Source: Kitasatospora terrestris (GTDB lineage Bacteria > Actinomycetota > Actinomycetes > Streptomycetales > Streptomycetaceae). Taken from it: a DNA stretch of 64,000 nucleotides. The notes under the pieces are model-generated. The model was given only the letters and a program-made list of their open reading frames with translations. It made no database searches and was not told where the DNA came from. The DNA lies in contig NZ_BAABIS010000001.1 in the NCBI RefSeq assembly GCF_039542905.1, forward strand, positions 5,332,001-5,396,000. The letters are read 5' to 3'. Position 1 is the stretch's first letter, and every line of letters begins with the position of its first letter. This document shows, in pieces, positions 16,454-25,522 of this stretch. Position numbers and translations under genes: made by a program.

Positions 16454-19438
16454 TTGAACTCCACCGATTCGGTGCTGCCTGCCCGGGGCCCCAGCCTGCC
16501 CGGCGCCCTGCTCCTGGCGCTCTGCCTCGGCTACACCCTCGGCGCCTCCGTCGGCTGGGGTTCGCGTGGACTCGCCCTGTTCATGGGGGATTTCGGCCTG
16601 GCCGGGGCGGCCCTCGCGGCCGCGCTGTCCTGCCTGATCAGGGGGTTCACCGTCGGGGGTCACGCCCGGCCGGCCTGGCTGCTGTTCGGCCTGTCCTCCG
16701 CGATGGTCGCGTTCGGGAACGGCACCTGGGGCTGGTACGAGCTGGTGCTGCGCACCCCGCTGCCGCCCGACTCGCTGGCCGACTACGCCTTCCTGCTGTT
16801 CGCGCCGCTGGCCATCCTCGGGCTGCTGGTGCTCGCCCAGCGGCCGCGCAGCGCGGCCGGCTGGCTCTGCCTGCTGCTGGACGCCTGGCTGGTGGCCGGC
16901 TCGCTGTTCACGCTGAGCTGGAGCCTGGCGCTCGGCCGGGTCGCCGCGGGGGAGGGCGACGACCCGCTGAAACTGGCGCTCGGCCTCGGCTACCCGCTGC
17001 TGGACATCCTGCTGGTCTCCCTGGTGGTGGGCCTGCGCTTCCGCAGCCGGGACGGCAACCGGGCGGCCGTGCACACCGCGATGGTGGCGCTGGCCGTCAC
17101 GGTGGTCTGCGACGCCCTGTTCACCTCGCCCGAGTTCCGCAGCGGGTACCACTCCGGCGAGCTGCTGGACGCCGGCTGGTTCGCCGGCAGCGTGCTGCTC
17201 GCCTGGGCGCCCTGGTCGCACGACCGCCGCCCGGCCCGCTCCGAGCACCCCTCGCTCGGCGGCCTCCCGCGCCGCCGGGTCGCCTCCACCTTCAGCGCGC
17301 TCACCCCGTACGTGGCCGCCGCCGTGGCCACCGCCGGGATCCTCTACAACGCGCTCGGCGGCCACGCGCTGGACCGGGTGGTGCTCGCCGCGGCCTGCAC
17401 GGTCGGCCTGGCGCTGATCCTCCGGCAGGGCGTCATGCTGCTGGACAACCTCTCGCTCGCCCAGGAACTCGCCCACAAGGAAGCCCACTTCCGCTCCCTG
17501 GTGCAGGGCTCCAGCGACGTCATCATGATCGCCGGGGAGACCGGGGTGCTCTCCTACGTCAGCCCGGCCGCGCTGCGGGTCTACAGCCGCGACCCGGAGG
17601 AGCTGATCGGCGGCAACCTGCTCAACCTGGTCCACCCCGAGGACGTGGACCGGGTGCTGGGCGAGGTCCGCCGGATCCTCGCCCGCTCCCGCGTGCGGGG
17701 CGCCGCCGCCGAGCCCTCGGCCCGGGTCGAGTGCCGGATCCGCTCCGGCAGCGGCGGCGAGTGGCTGCACGTGGAGTCCACCGTCAACCGGTACCGGGAC
17801 GGCCTGATCCTCAACAGCCGGGACGTCAGCGAGCGGGTCCGCCTGCAGGCCCAGTTGCAGCACAACGCCTTCCACGACCCGCTCACCGACCTGCCCAACC
17901 GCGCCCTGTTCGGCCACCGGGTGCGCGCCGCGCTGGCCGCGGACGGGCCGGACGGCACCACCACCGCCGTGCTCTTCCTCGACCTGGACGGCTTCAAGGC
18001 GGTCAACGACTCGGCCGGCCACCAGGTCGGCGACGAGCTGCTGGTGCAGGCCGCCCGCCGGCTGCAGGGCGCCGTCCGCTCCGGGGACACCGTGGCCCGG
18101 TTCGGCGGCGACGAGTTCGCGGTGCTGGTGCGCGGCCGGCTCGGCCGGCCCCAGGTGCAGGACCTCGCGGAGCGGATCCGCTCCGCGCTCTCCGAGCCGT
18201 ACTGGATCGGGGGCGTCGAGCTCGGCGTCGCCGCCTCCATCGGCATCGCCTTCGCCCCGCGCGAGCCCTCCCCGGCCCCGCGCCCGGTCGTCCCGACCCA
18301 GCCCGGGGCCGGCGAACCGCCGCCCGCCGGCCCCGGGCCGGCGCCCGGGGCCGATCCGATCGCCGGAGCGGCCGCCGACGAGCTGCTGCGCAACGCCGAC
18401 CTGGCGATGTACCGGGCCAAGTCCGAGGGCAAGGGCCGGGTGGTGCTGTACACCCCGGCCATGCGGGCCGAGCGGGAGCGCCGCACCGAACTGGAGGACC
18501 GGCTGCGGCTGGCGGTCCGCGAGGGCGGCTTCACCCTGCTCCACCAGCCGGTGGTGGAGCTCTCCGGCGGCCGGCTGGCCGGGGTCGAGGCGCAGGCCCG
18601 CTGGCGCTCCGCGCAGGGCCTGCTGCTCACCCCCGCCGAGTTCCTGCGCACCGCCGAGCAGGGCGACGCCGCCACCCGGTTCGCCCGCTGGATGCTCCAG
18701 GAGGCGGTGGCCGCCGCCGCCCGCCGACGCGCCGACGGGCCCGGTGCGCCGCCCGTCCCGGTCACCGTCCGGCTCGGCGCCGACCGGATCTGCGCCCCCG
18801 GGATGTACGAGACGGTCGCCGCCGCGCTGCGCGAGAGCGCGCTGCCGCCCGAGCTGCTGGTGATCGAGCTGGCCCGGACCGGGCCGGACGAGTCCGCGGA
18901 CGAGCTGGGCCGCCGGCTGGCCGCGCTGCGCCGGCTCGGGGTCTCCACCGCGCTGGCCGGCTTCGGGGCCGGCAGCGGCTCGCTGGGGGCGCTCACCCGG
19001 CTCCCGTTCGACGCGCTGAAGCTGGACCGCAGCCTGGTCCAGGACGTCGCGGACTCGGCGCTCGGCCGGACCCTGGCCGGGCACGCGCTGCGGCTCGGCC
19101 GCGACCTCGGCCTGATCACCGGCGCCGAGGGGGTGGACACCCCCCGGCAGCTCGCGGTGCTCCAGGAGCTGGGCTGCCGGCGGGCCCAGGGGCTGGCCTT
19201 CGCCCAGCCGCTGGACGAGCTCCGGCTGCGTCGCGCGCTGCTGCGCCGGGGCTTCCCGCTGCCGCGTCCGGTCGGCACCCTCGGCGGGCGCCGCCCGCAC
19301 CTCGCCACGGACGCCCGATCGGGTGCTGTTGCGGCCCGTTCCGCGCACCTGCACGGGGCACTTGACCTGCCACAACGCCATACCGTCGGCGGTCCGGGGG
19401 GCGGACCGCATGGTGAGACGCCGGTCCCACCAGCTTGA
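16454..19438 (+). CDS. membrane PAS-GGDEF-degenerate EAL protein (possibly CdgE type)
   Basis: A 994-residue membrane protein with about eight hydrophobic segments in residues 12-330. These are followed by a PAS domain (about 340-450), a GGDEF domain (GGDEF intact, residues 551-555) and an EAL-like domain. The EAL signature is EAQ (712-714), the metal-binding DDFGTG is AGFGAG (835-840), and the NVS Asn is absent. Phosphodiesterase activity is therefore unlikely, while diguanylate cyclase activity is plausible. A TTG start at 16454 was chosen because it has GGAGGGGGAG ahead; GTG 16472 is the alternative. The position upstream of ilvB recalls S. coelicolor SCO5511, which I believe is called cdgE, but that is from memory. 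Confidence 0.8.
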   Translation: MNSTDSVLPARGPSLPGALLLALCLGYTLGASVGWGSRGLALFMGDFGLAGAALAAALSCLIRGFTVGGHARPAWLLFGLSSAMVAFGNGTWGWYELVLRTPLPPDSLADYAFLLFAPLAILGLLVLAQRPRSAAGWLCLLLDAWLVAGSLFTLSWSLALGRVAAGEGDDPLKLALGLGYPLLDILLVSLVVGLRFRSRDGNRAAVHTAMVALAVTVVCDALFTSPEFRSGYHSGELLDAGWFAGSVLLAWAPWSHDRRPARSEHPSLGGLPRRRVASTFSALTPYVAAAVATAGILYNALGGHALDRVVLAAACTVGLALILRQGVMLLDNLSLAQELAHKEAHFRSLVQGSSDVIMIAGETGVLSYVSPAALRVYSRDPEELIGGNLLNLVHPEDVDRVLGEVRRILARSRVRGAAAEPSARVECRIRSGSGGEWLHVESTVNRYRDGLILNSRDVSERVRLQAQLQHNAFHDPLTDLPNRALFGHRVRAALAADGPDGTTTAVLFLDLDGFKAVNDSAGHQVGDELLVQAARRLQGAVRSGDTVARFGGDEFAVLVRGRLGRPQVQDLAERIRSALSEPYWIGGVELGVAASIGIAFAPREPSPAPRPVVPTQPGAGEPPPAGPGPAPGADPIAGAAADELLRNADLAMYRAKSEGKGRVVLYTPAMRAERERRTELEDRLRLAVREGGFTLLHQPVVELSGGRLAGVEAQARWRSAQGLLLTPAEFLRTAEQGDAATRFARWMLQEAVAAAARRRADGPGAPPVPVTVRLGADRICAPGMYETVAAALRESALPPELLVIELARTGPDESADELGRRLAALRRLGVSTALAGFGAGSGSLGALTRLPFDALKLDRSLVQDVADSALGRTLAGHALRLGRDLGLITGAEGVDTPRQLAVLQELGCRRAQGLAFAQPLDELRLRRALLRRGFPLPRPVGTLGGRRPHLATDARSGAVAARSAHLHGALDLPQRHTVGGPGGGPHGETPVPPA

Positions 19439-19471
19439 CACCCGCCACTGCGTGGGAGGAAGGTCGGTGCC

Positions 19472-19513
19472 ATGCGCACCCGAATTCTCGTACTTGGCGG
19501 GCGCGTCGGCTGA
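19472..19513 (+). CDS. ilvB attenuator leader peptide
   Basis: A 13-residue ORF, MRTRILVLGGRVG, placed just upstream of two alternative hairpins and a T-tract before ilvB. Four consecutive branched-chain codons (Ile-Leu-Val-Leu) sit in the middle. GGGAGGAAGG provides a Shine-Dalgarno. Slow translation through these codons when branched-chain aminoacyl-tRNAs are scarce would change RNA folding. Leader peptides of this kind have been predicted before ilvB in actinobacteria; the sequence here has not been tested. Confidence 0.85.
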   Translation: MRTRILVLGGRVG

Positions 19514-19563
19514 AGCAGACCGACGCGCCACCCCTCGCATGCCCTGGGCACGAGGGGTTTTTT
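19500..19563 (+). promoter_or_regulatory. ilvB transcription attenuator
   Basis: Two adjacent stems follow the leader codons. The first is a perfect 10-bp stem, 19500-19509 with 19520-19529, overlapping the end of the leader ORF. The second is a terminator, CCCCTCG at 19531-19537 with CGAGGGG at 19551-19557, followed by TTTTTT. I did not identify a unique antiterminator pairing. Confidence 0.8.
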
Positions 19564-19660
19564 GTTGCACGAAAGCTGCTCCGGCACCGCAGAACCACTG
19601 GCCTCGAACGCCCCGAATCGGGACGATTGAGACACCACGCGATCGAGAAGAGACAGGCAG

Positions 19661-21511
19661 ATGACTGAGCACGCCGCCCCCCGCCGCGGGGACAACCCGG
19701 CAGCCCACGCGCCGGGTCCCCAGACCACCGTCGAGACCATGACCGGCGCGCAGTCGCTCATCCGCTCGCTCGAGGCCGTGGGCGCGGACACCGTCTTCGG
19801 TATCCCCGGTGGTGCCATCCTCCCGGCGTACGACCCGCTGATGGACTCCACCAAGGTCCGCCACATCCTGGTCCGCCACGAGCAGGGCGCCGGCCACGCC
19901 GCCACCGGCTACGCGCAGGCCACCGGGAAGGTCGGCGTCTGCATGGCGACCTCCGGCCCGGGCGCCACCAACCTGGTGACCCCGATCGCCGACGCCTACA
20001 TGGACTCCGTCGCCATGGTGGCGATCACCGGTCAGGTCGCCTCCAAGGCGATCGGCACCGACGCCTTCCAGGAGGCGGACATCTGCGGCATCACGATGCC
20101 GATCACCAAGCACAACTTCCTGGTGACCGACCCGGCCGAGATCCCCCGGGTGATCGCCGAGGCCTTCCACATCGCCGCCACCGGCCGTCCCGGCCCGGTC
20201 CTGGTCGACATCGCCAAGGACGCGCTGCAGGCCACCACCACCTTCCGCTGGCCGGTGGAGACCTCGCTGCCCGGCTACCGCCCGGTCACCAAGCCGCACG
20301 CCAAGCAGATCCGCGAGGCCGCGAAGCTGCTGGTCAACGCCAAGCGCCCGGTCCTCTACGTCGGCGGCGGCGTGCTCAAGGCGCAGGCCTCCGCCGAGCT
20401 GCGGATCCTGGCCGAGCTGACCGGCGCCCCGGTGGTGACCACCCTGATGGCGATCGGCGTCTTCCCGGACAGCCACCCGCAGCACCTGGGCATGCCCGGC
20501 ATGCACGGCTCCGTCCCGGCGGTCACCGCGCTGCAGAAGGCGGACCTGCTGTTCACCCTCGGTGCCCGCTTCGACGACCGGGTCACCGGCAAGCTGGACT
20601 CCTTCGCCCCCGGCGCCAAGGTCGTCCACGCCGACATCGACCCCGCCGAGATCGGCAAGAACCGCCCGGCGGACGTGCCGATCGTCGGTGACGCCCGCGA
20701 GGTGATCGCCGACCTGATCGTCGCCGTCCAGGCCGAGTACGACGCCGGCCACCGCGGCGACTACGGCGACTGGTGGAGCAAGCTCGACCAGTGGAAGAAG
20801 ACCTACCCGCTCGGCTACGAGCCGGCCCCGGCCGGTGAGCTCTCCCCGCAGCAGGTGATCGAGCGGATCGGCCAGCTGGTCGGCCCGGACGCGATCTACG
20901 CCGCGGGCGTCGGCCAGCACCAGATGTGGGCGAGCCAGTTCATCCAGTTCGAGAAGCCGGCCACCTGGCTGAACTCCGGCGGCGCGGGCACCATGGGCTA
21001 CGCCGTTCCGGCCGCGATGGGTGCCAAGGCGGGCATGCCGGAGACCGCGGTCTGGGCGATCGACGGCGACGGCTGCTTCCAGATGACCAACCAGGAGCTG
21101 GTCACCTGCGCGCTGAACAACATCCCGATCAAGGTCGCGGTGATCAACAACGGGTCGCTGGGCATGGTCCGCCAGTGGCAGACCCTGTTCTACAACCAGC
21201 GCTACTCCAACACCGTGCTGCACTCCGGCCCGGACCACGACGGCATCGAGCCGCCGGCCCAGGGCACCCGGATCCCCGACTTCGTGCTGCTCTCCGAGGC
21301 GATGGGCTGCGTCGGCCTGCGCTGCGAGCGCCCGGAGGACCTGGACGCGGTGATCAAGCAGGCGATGGAGATCAACGACCGCCCGGTGGTCATCGACTTC
21401 ATCGTCCACCAGGACGCCATGGTCTGGCCGATGGTGGCCGCCGGCACCAGCAACGACGAGATCCTCTTCGCCCGGGACATCCGCCCCGATTTCGGCGACG
21501 ACCTCGACTGA
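19661..21511 (+). CDS. ilvB: acetolactate synthase large subunit
   Basis: A 616-residue thiamine-diphosphate enzyme that makes 2-acetolactate or 2-aceto-2-hydroxybutyrate, the first common step to valine, leucine and isoleucine. Visible features are FGIPGGAILP at the N-terminal TPP domain, the catalytic Glu in RHEQGAGHAA, the FAD-binding middle domain, and the TPP/Mg motif GDGCF with NNGSLGMVRQWQ. The N-terminus has a roughly 25-residue Pro/Ala-rich extension before the conserved core. It is the first structural gene after the attenuator, and ilvN begins 27 bases after its stop, forming ilvBN. Confidence 0.97.
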   Translation: MTEHAAPRRGDNPAAHAPGPQTTVETMTGAQSLIRSLEAVGADTVFGIPGGAILPAYDPLMDSTKVRHILVRHEQGAGHAATGYAQATGKVGVCMATSGPGATNLVTPIADAYMDSVAMVAITGQVASKAIGTDAFQEADICGITMPITKHNFLVTDPAEIPRVIAEAFHIAATGRPGPVLVDIAKDALQATTTFRWPVETSLPGYRPVTKPHAKQIREAAKLLVNAKRPVLYVGGGVLKAQASAELRILAELTGAPVVTTLMAIGVFPDSHPQHLGMPGMHGSVPAVTALQKADLLFTLGARFDDRVTGKLDSFAPGAKVVHADIDPAEIGKNRPADVPIVGDAREVIADLIVAVQAEYDAGHRGDYGDWWSKLDQWKKTYPLGYEPAPAGELSPQQVIERIGQLVGPDAIYAAGVGQHQMWASQFIQFEKPATWLNSGGAGTMGYAVPAAMGAKAGMPETAVWAIDGDGCFQMTNQELVTCALNNIPIKVAVINNGSLGMVRQWQTLFYNQRYSNTVLHSGPDHDGIEPPAQGTRIPDFVLLSEAMGCVGLRCERPEDLDAVIKQAMEINDRPVVIDFIVHQDAMVWPMVAAGTSNDEILFARDIRPDFGDDLD

Positions 21512-21538
21512 CGGCCCCGACCTACCGATAGAGAGCCA

Positions 21539-22072
21539 ATGACCGCCATGTCCAAGCACACCCTCTCCGTCCTGGTCGAGAACAAGCCCGGCGTGCTCGC
21601 CCGCATCGCCTCCCTGTTCTCCCGTCGGGGCTTCAACATCGACTCCCTCGCCGTCGGCCCGACCGAGCACCCGGACATCTCCCGGATGACCATCGTGGTC
21701 AACGTCGAGGACCTGCCGCTGGAGCAGGTCACCAAGCAGCTCAACAAGCTGGTCAACGTGATAAAGATCGTCGAGCTGGACCAGGCCCAGGCCGTCCAGC
21801 GCGAGCTGGTCCTGGTCAAGGTGCGCGCCGACGCCGAGACCCGCTCGCAGATCGTCGAGATCGTCCAGCTCTTCCGCGCCAAGACCGTCGACGTCTCGCC
21901 GGACGCGGTGACCATCGAGGCGACCGGCTCCTCCGACAAGCTGGAGGCCATGCTCAAGATGCTGGAGCCCTACGGCATCAAGGAGTTGGTCCAGTCCGGC
22001 CTGGTCGCCATCGGTCGCGGCGCCCGTTCGATCACCGACCGCTCGCTGCGCGCCCTCGATCGCAGCGCGTAG
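21539..22072 (+). CDS. ilvN: acetolactate synthase small (regulatory) subunit
   Basis: A 177-residue ACT-domain protein that binds IlvB, raises its activity and confers valine feedback inhibition. The ACT signature HTLSVLVENKPGVLARIASLFSRRGFNIDSL is split by residue 35; the C-terminal domain runs from about residue 80. ATG 21539 has GAGAG upstream, and a second in-frame ATG (MSK...) lies three codons later. It is placed directly downstream of ilvB. Confidence 0.96.
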   Translation: MTAMSKHTLSVLVENKPGVLARIASLFSRRGFNIDSLAVGPTEHPDISRMTIVVNVEDLPLEQVTKQLNKLVNVIKIVELDQAQAVQRELVLVKVRADAETRSQIVEIVQLFRAKTVDVSPDAVTIEATGSSDKLEAMLKMLEPYGIKELVQSGLVAIGRGARSITDRSLRALDRSA

Positions 22073-22132
22073 CAACCCTGGCGCTCCGCGCGGGCGCCGC
22101 GTCTCACACCCTGAAGCACCGCCCCACATCAC

Positions 22133-22169
22133 GCCGGGTCCTCGTACGGTAGGAACCGCAAGACCCGGC
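22133..22169 (+). promoter_or_regulatory. hairpin in the ilvN-ilvC gap
   Basis: An 8-bp perfect inverted repeat (GCCGGGTC with GACCCGGC) with a 21-base loop sits between ilvN and ilvC. No T-tract follows. It may limit readthrough into ilvC or stabilise an mRNA segment. Confidence 0.4.
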
Positions 22170-22198
22170 ATCACCACCACGCAAGGAGATGTGCCCCC

Positions 22199-23197
<999 letters not shown>

Positions 23198-23225
23198 GCC
23201 GGTCCTCCCCGCTTGTACAACGAGG

Positions 23226-23262
23226 CTGCTCTCGTCCGAGTGATTTCGCCGGACGGGAGCAG
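23226..23262 (+). terminator. hairpin terminator after ilvC
   Basis: A 13-bp stem with one G-U pair (CTGCTCTCGTCCG with CGGACGGGAGCAG) and an 11-base AT-containing loop. It separates the ilvBNC transcript from serA. Confidence 0.65.
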
Positions 23263-23410
23263 TCCCGTAGGGAACCCGCCGATAGACTCCCGAGTACGCG
23301 TCAGGCCCACAGCGTCGTGCGTCTAGCTACGCGACATGCCACCTTCCCCCGCCCCTGTGCACGCCACCTCCGTGCGGCGGGGTGAACCGGACAGTTAAGG
23401 ACACACTGTC

Positions 23411-24991
23411 GTGAGCAAATCCGTAGTCCTCATCGCCGAAGAGCTCTCGCCCGCCACCGTCGACGCCCTCGGGCCGGACTTCGAGATCCGGAACTGCAAC
23501 GGCGCCGACCGCACCGAGCTGCTGACCGCGATCGCCGACGTCGACGCCATCCTGATCCGCTCCGCCACCAAGGTGGACGCCGAGGCGCTGGCCGCCGCCA
23601 AGAAGCTCAAGGTCGTCGCCCGCGCCGGTGTCGGTCTGGACAACGTGGACGTCTCCGCCGCCACCAAGGCCGGTGTGATGGTCGTCAACGCGCCGACCTC
23701 CAACATCGTCACCGCGGCCGAGCTCGCCTGCGGCCTGCTGATCTCCGTCGCCCGCAACATCGCGCCGGCCAACGCCGCGCTCAAGCAGGGCGAGTGGAAG
23801 CGCAACAAGTACACCGGCGTCGAGCTGAGCGAGAAGACCCTCGGCGTGGTCGGCCTCGGCCGGATCGGCGTCCTGGTCGCGCAGCGGATGTCGGCCTTCG
23901 GCATGAAGATCGTCGCGTACGACCCCTACATCCAGGCCGCCCGCGCCGCCCAGATGGGCGTCAAGCTGCTCTCCCTGGAGGAGCTGCTGGAGGTGTCGGA
24001 CTTCATCACCGTCCACCTCCCGAAGACCCCGGAGACCGTCGGCCTGATCGGCGAGGAGGCGCTGCACAAGGTCAAGCCGACCGTGCGCATCGTCAACGCC
24101 GCCCGCGGCGGCATCGTCGACGAGGCGGCCCTGGCCTCCGCGCTGCGCGACGGCCGCGTCGCCGGCGCCGGCCTGGACGTGTACGCCAAGGAGCCGTGCA
24201 CCGACTCCCCGCTGTTCGCCTTCGACAACGTGGTCGCCACCCCGCACCTGGGCGCCTCCACCGACGAGGCGCAGGAGAAGGCCGGCATCGCGGTCGCCCG
24301 CTCGGTGCGCCTCGCGCTGGCCGGCGAGCTCGTGCCGGACGCGGTCAACGTCCAGGGCGGCGTGATCGCCGAGGACGTGCGCCCGGGCCTGCCGCTCGCC
24401 GAGAAGCTCGGCCGGATCTTCACCGCGCTGGCCGGCGAGGTCGCCGTCCGCCTCGACGTCGAGGTCCGCGGCGAGATCACCCAGCACGACGTCAAGGTGC
24501 TCGAACTCTCCGCGCTGAAGGGCGTGTTCGAGGACGTGGTGGCCGAGACGGTGTCGTACGTCAACGCCCCGCTGTTCGCCCAGGAGCGTGGTGTCGAGGT
24601 CCGCCTGACCACCTCCAGCGAGTCGCCCGAGCACCGCAACGTGATCACCGTGCGCGGCACCCTGTCGGGCGGCGGCGAGGTGTCCATCTCGGGCACCCTG
24701 TCCGGCCCCAAGCAGATCCAGAAGATCGTCGGCGTGGACGGCTTCGACGTGGACGTGGCGCTCACCGACCACATGGCCTTCTTCCAGTACGAGGACCGTC
24801 CCGGCGTGGTCGGCACCCTCGGCCGGATCCTCGGCGACGCCGGCATCAACATCGCCGGCATGCAGGTCGCCCGTGACGGCGACAGCGCCCTCGCGTCCAT
24901 CACCGTGGACAGCGAGGTCTCCCAGGAGGTCCTCGGCGAGATCGCCGGCGCGATCGGCGCCCGTTTCGCCCGCTCGGTCAACCTCGGCTGA
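23411..24991 (+). CDS. serA: D-3-phosphoglycerate dehydrogenase
   Basis: A 526-residue type-1 SerA that oxidises 3-phosphoglycerate for serine synthesis with NAD. It contains the N-terminal catalytic half, the NAD motif GLGRIG, the catalytic Arg/Glu/His region (NAARGGIVDEAAL, PHLGASTDEAQ), an intervening domain (about 310-450) and a C-terminal ACT domain (about 452-526) for serine feedback. The GTG start has AAGGA upstream. A GACAGT/ACTGTC inverted repeat flanks that ribosome-binding site. A strong terminator follows the gene. Confidence 0.96.
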   Translation: MSKSVVLIAEELSPATVDALGPDFEIRNCNGADRTELLTAIADVDAILIRSATKVDAEALAAAKKLKVVARAGVGLDNVDVSAATKAGVMVVNAPTSNIVTAAELACGLLISVARNIAPANAALKQGEWKRNKYTGVELSEKTLGVVGLGRIGVLVAQRMSAFGMKIVAYDPYIQAARAAQMGVKLLSLEELLEVSDFITVHLPKTPETVGLIGEEALHKVKPTVRIVNAARGGIVDEAALASALRDGRVAGAGLDVYAKEPCTDSPLFAFDNVVATPHLGASTDEAQEKAGIAVARSVRLALAGELVPDAVNVQGGVIAEDVRPGLPLAEKLGRIFTALAGEVAVRLDVEVRGEITQHDVKVLELSALKGVFEDVVAETVSYVNAPLFAQERGVEVRLTTSSESPEHRNVITVRGTLSGGGEVSISGTLSGPKQIQKIVGVDGFDVDVALTDHMAFFQYEDRPGVVGTLGRILGDAGINIAGMQVARDGDSALASITVDSEVSQEVLGEIAGAIGARFARSVNLG

Positions 24992-25009
24992 CCCTCCGTC
25001 GGCCCCGGA

Positions 25010-25040
25010 CGGCCCTCCCGCCCCTGCGGCGGGAGGGCCG
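25010..25040 (+). terminator. hairpin terminator after serA
   Basis: A 13-bp perfect stem (CGGCCCTCCCGCC with GGCGGGAGGGCCG) and a 5-base loop, 18 bases after the serA stop. Confidence 0.75.
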
Positions 25041-25084
25041 TTCGCATGCGCCGGGGCGCACCCGGGTGAAGCTCGTCTCAGATA

Positions 25085-25107
25085 CTAGGAAATCCAAGTA
25101 TTCCTAG
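25085..25107. promoter_or_regulatory. AT-rich palindromic operator candidate
   Basis: CTAGGAA and TTCCTAG form a perfect 7-bp inverted repeat around a 9-base spacer, in an AT-rich island of an otherwise very GC-rich gap. It lies about 175 bases upstream of a 50-residue ORF. The regulator is unknown. Confidence 0.45.
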
Positions 25108-25282
25108 AGACACCACGGCCTTCCCGTCGTACCGTGAAGGAGTCATACGGTGTGCCACCCCTGCAAGCCAGGGCGTGTGGCCCGTGTGCCCGTACGCTCC
25201 TTCGCAGGCGATCCCTGCTCCGCGTACCCCTCTCCCCACCCTCGCGCGCGCCCGTCCGCGCACCTGCACCAAGGAGTCCGGT

Positions 25283-25435
25283 ATGCCCCCCGTCGCAGAC
25301 CGCCACGCCACCCCCGCCGCCACCGCCGACCGCGCCCCGCGCCGCCGTCGCCGCACCGAGCCCAACCCCTACGCCGCGGCCGCCCTCCAGCGTGCGCTGG
25401 ACCGCCGCGACAACGGCGGCGCCACCGGCCACTGA
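25283..25435 (+). CDS. 50-residue basic protein of unknown function
   Basis: A small ORF with an ideal Shine-Dalgarno (AAGGAG) seven bases before the ATG. The protein has a disordered Pro/Ala/Thr N-terminus, a basic RRRRR run in the middle and an amphipathic tail (PYAAAALQRALDRRD). There is no membrane segment or known motif. The ribosome-binding site and G/C third-position bias argue for real coding. An AT-rich palindrome sits upstream. A nucleic-acid-binding role is only a guess from charge. Confidence 0.6.
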   Translation: MPPVADRHATPAATADRAPRRRRRTEPNPYAAAALQRALDRRDNGGATGH

Positions 25436-25510
25436 CGGCCCGTTGGGCCGCCCGGGTGACGGGGCGTCACCTGGGAGTGACTTCGCTCGCACGGAGCAGT
25501 GCGCGCTCCC

Positions 25511-25516
25511 TAGCTT
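25511..25516 (+). promoter_or_regulatory. candidate -10 (TAGCTT) of a leaderless promoter
   Basis: TAGCTT ends six bases before the GTG of the S8 protease, which has no Shine-Dalgarno. A 6-bp inverted repeat GGTGAC/GTCACC at 25455-25471 upstream could be an operator. Confidence 0.35.
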
Positions 25517-25522
25517 GAGGGC

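Noticed and set aside
19362..19386. A TTGACC/TACCGT pair as ilvB promoter
   Set aside because: Spacer is only 13 bases, too short for a vegetative promoter.
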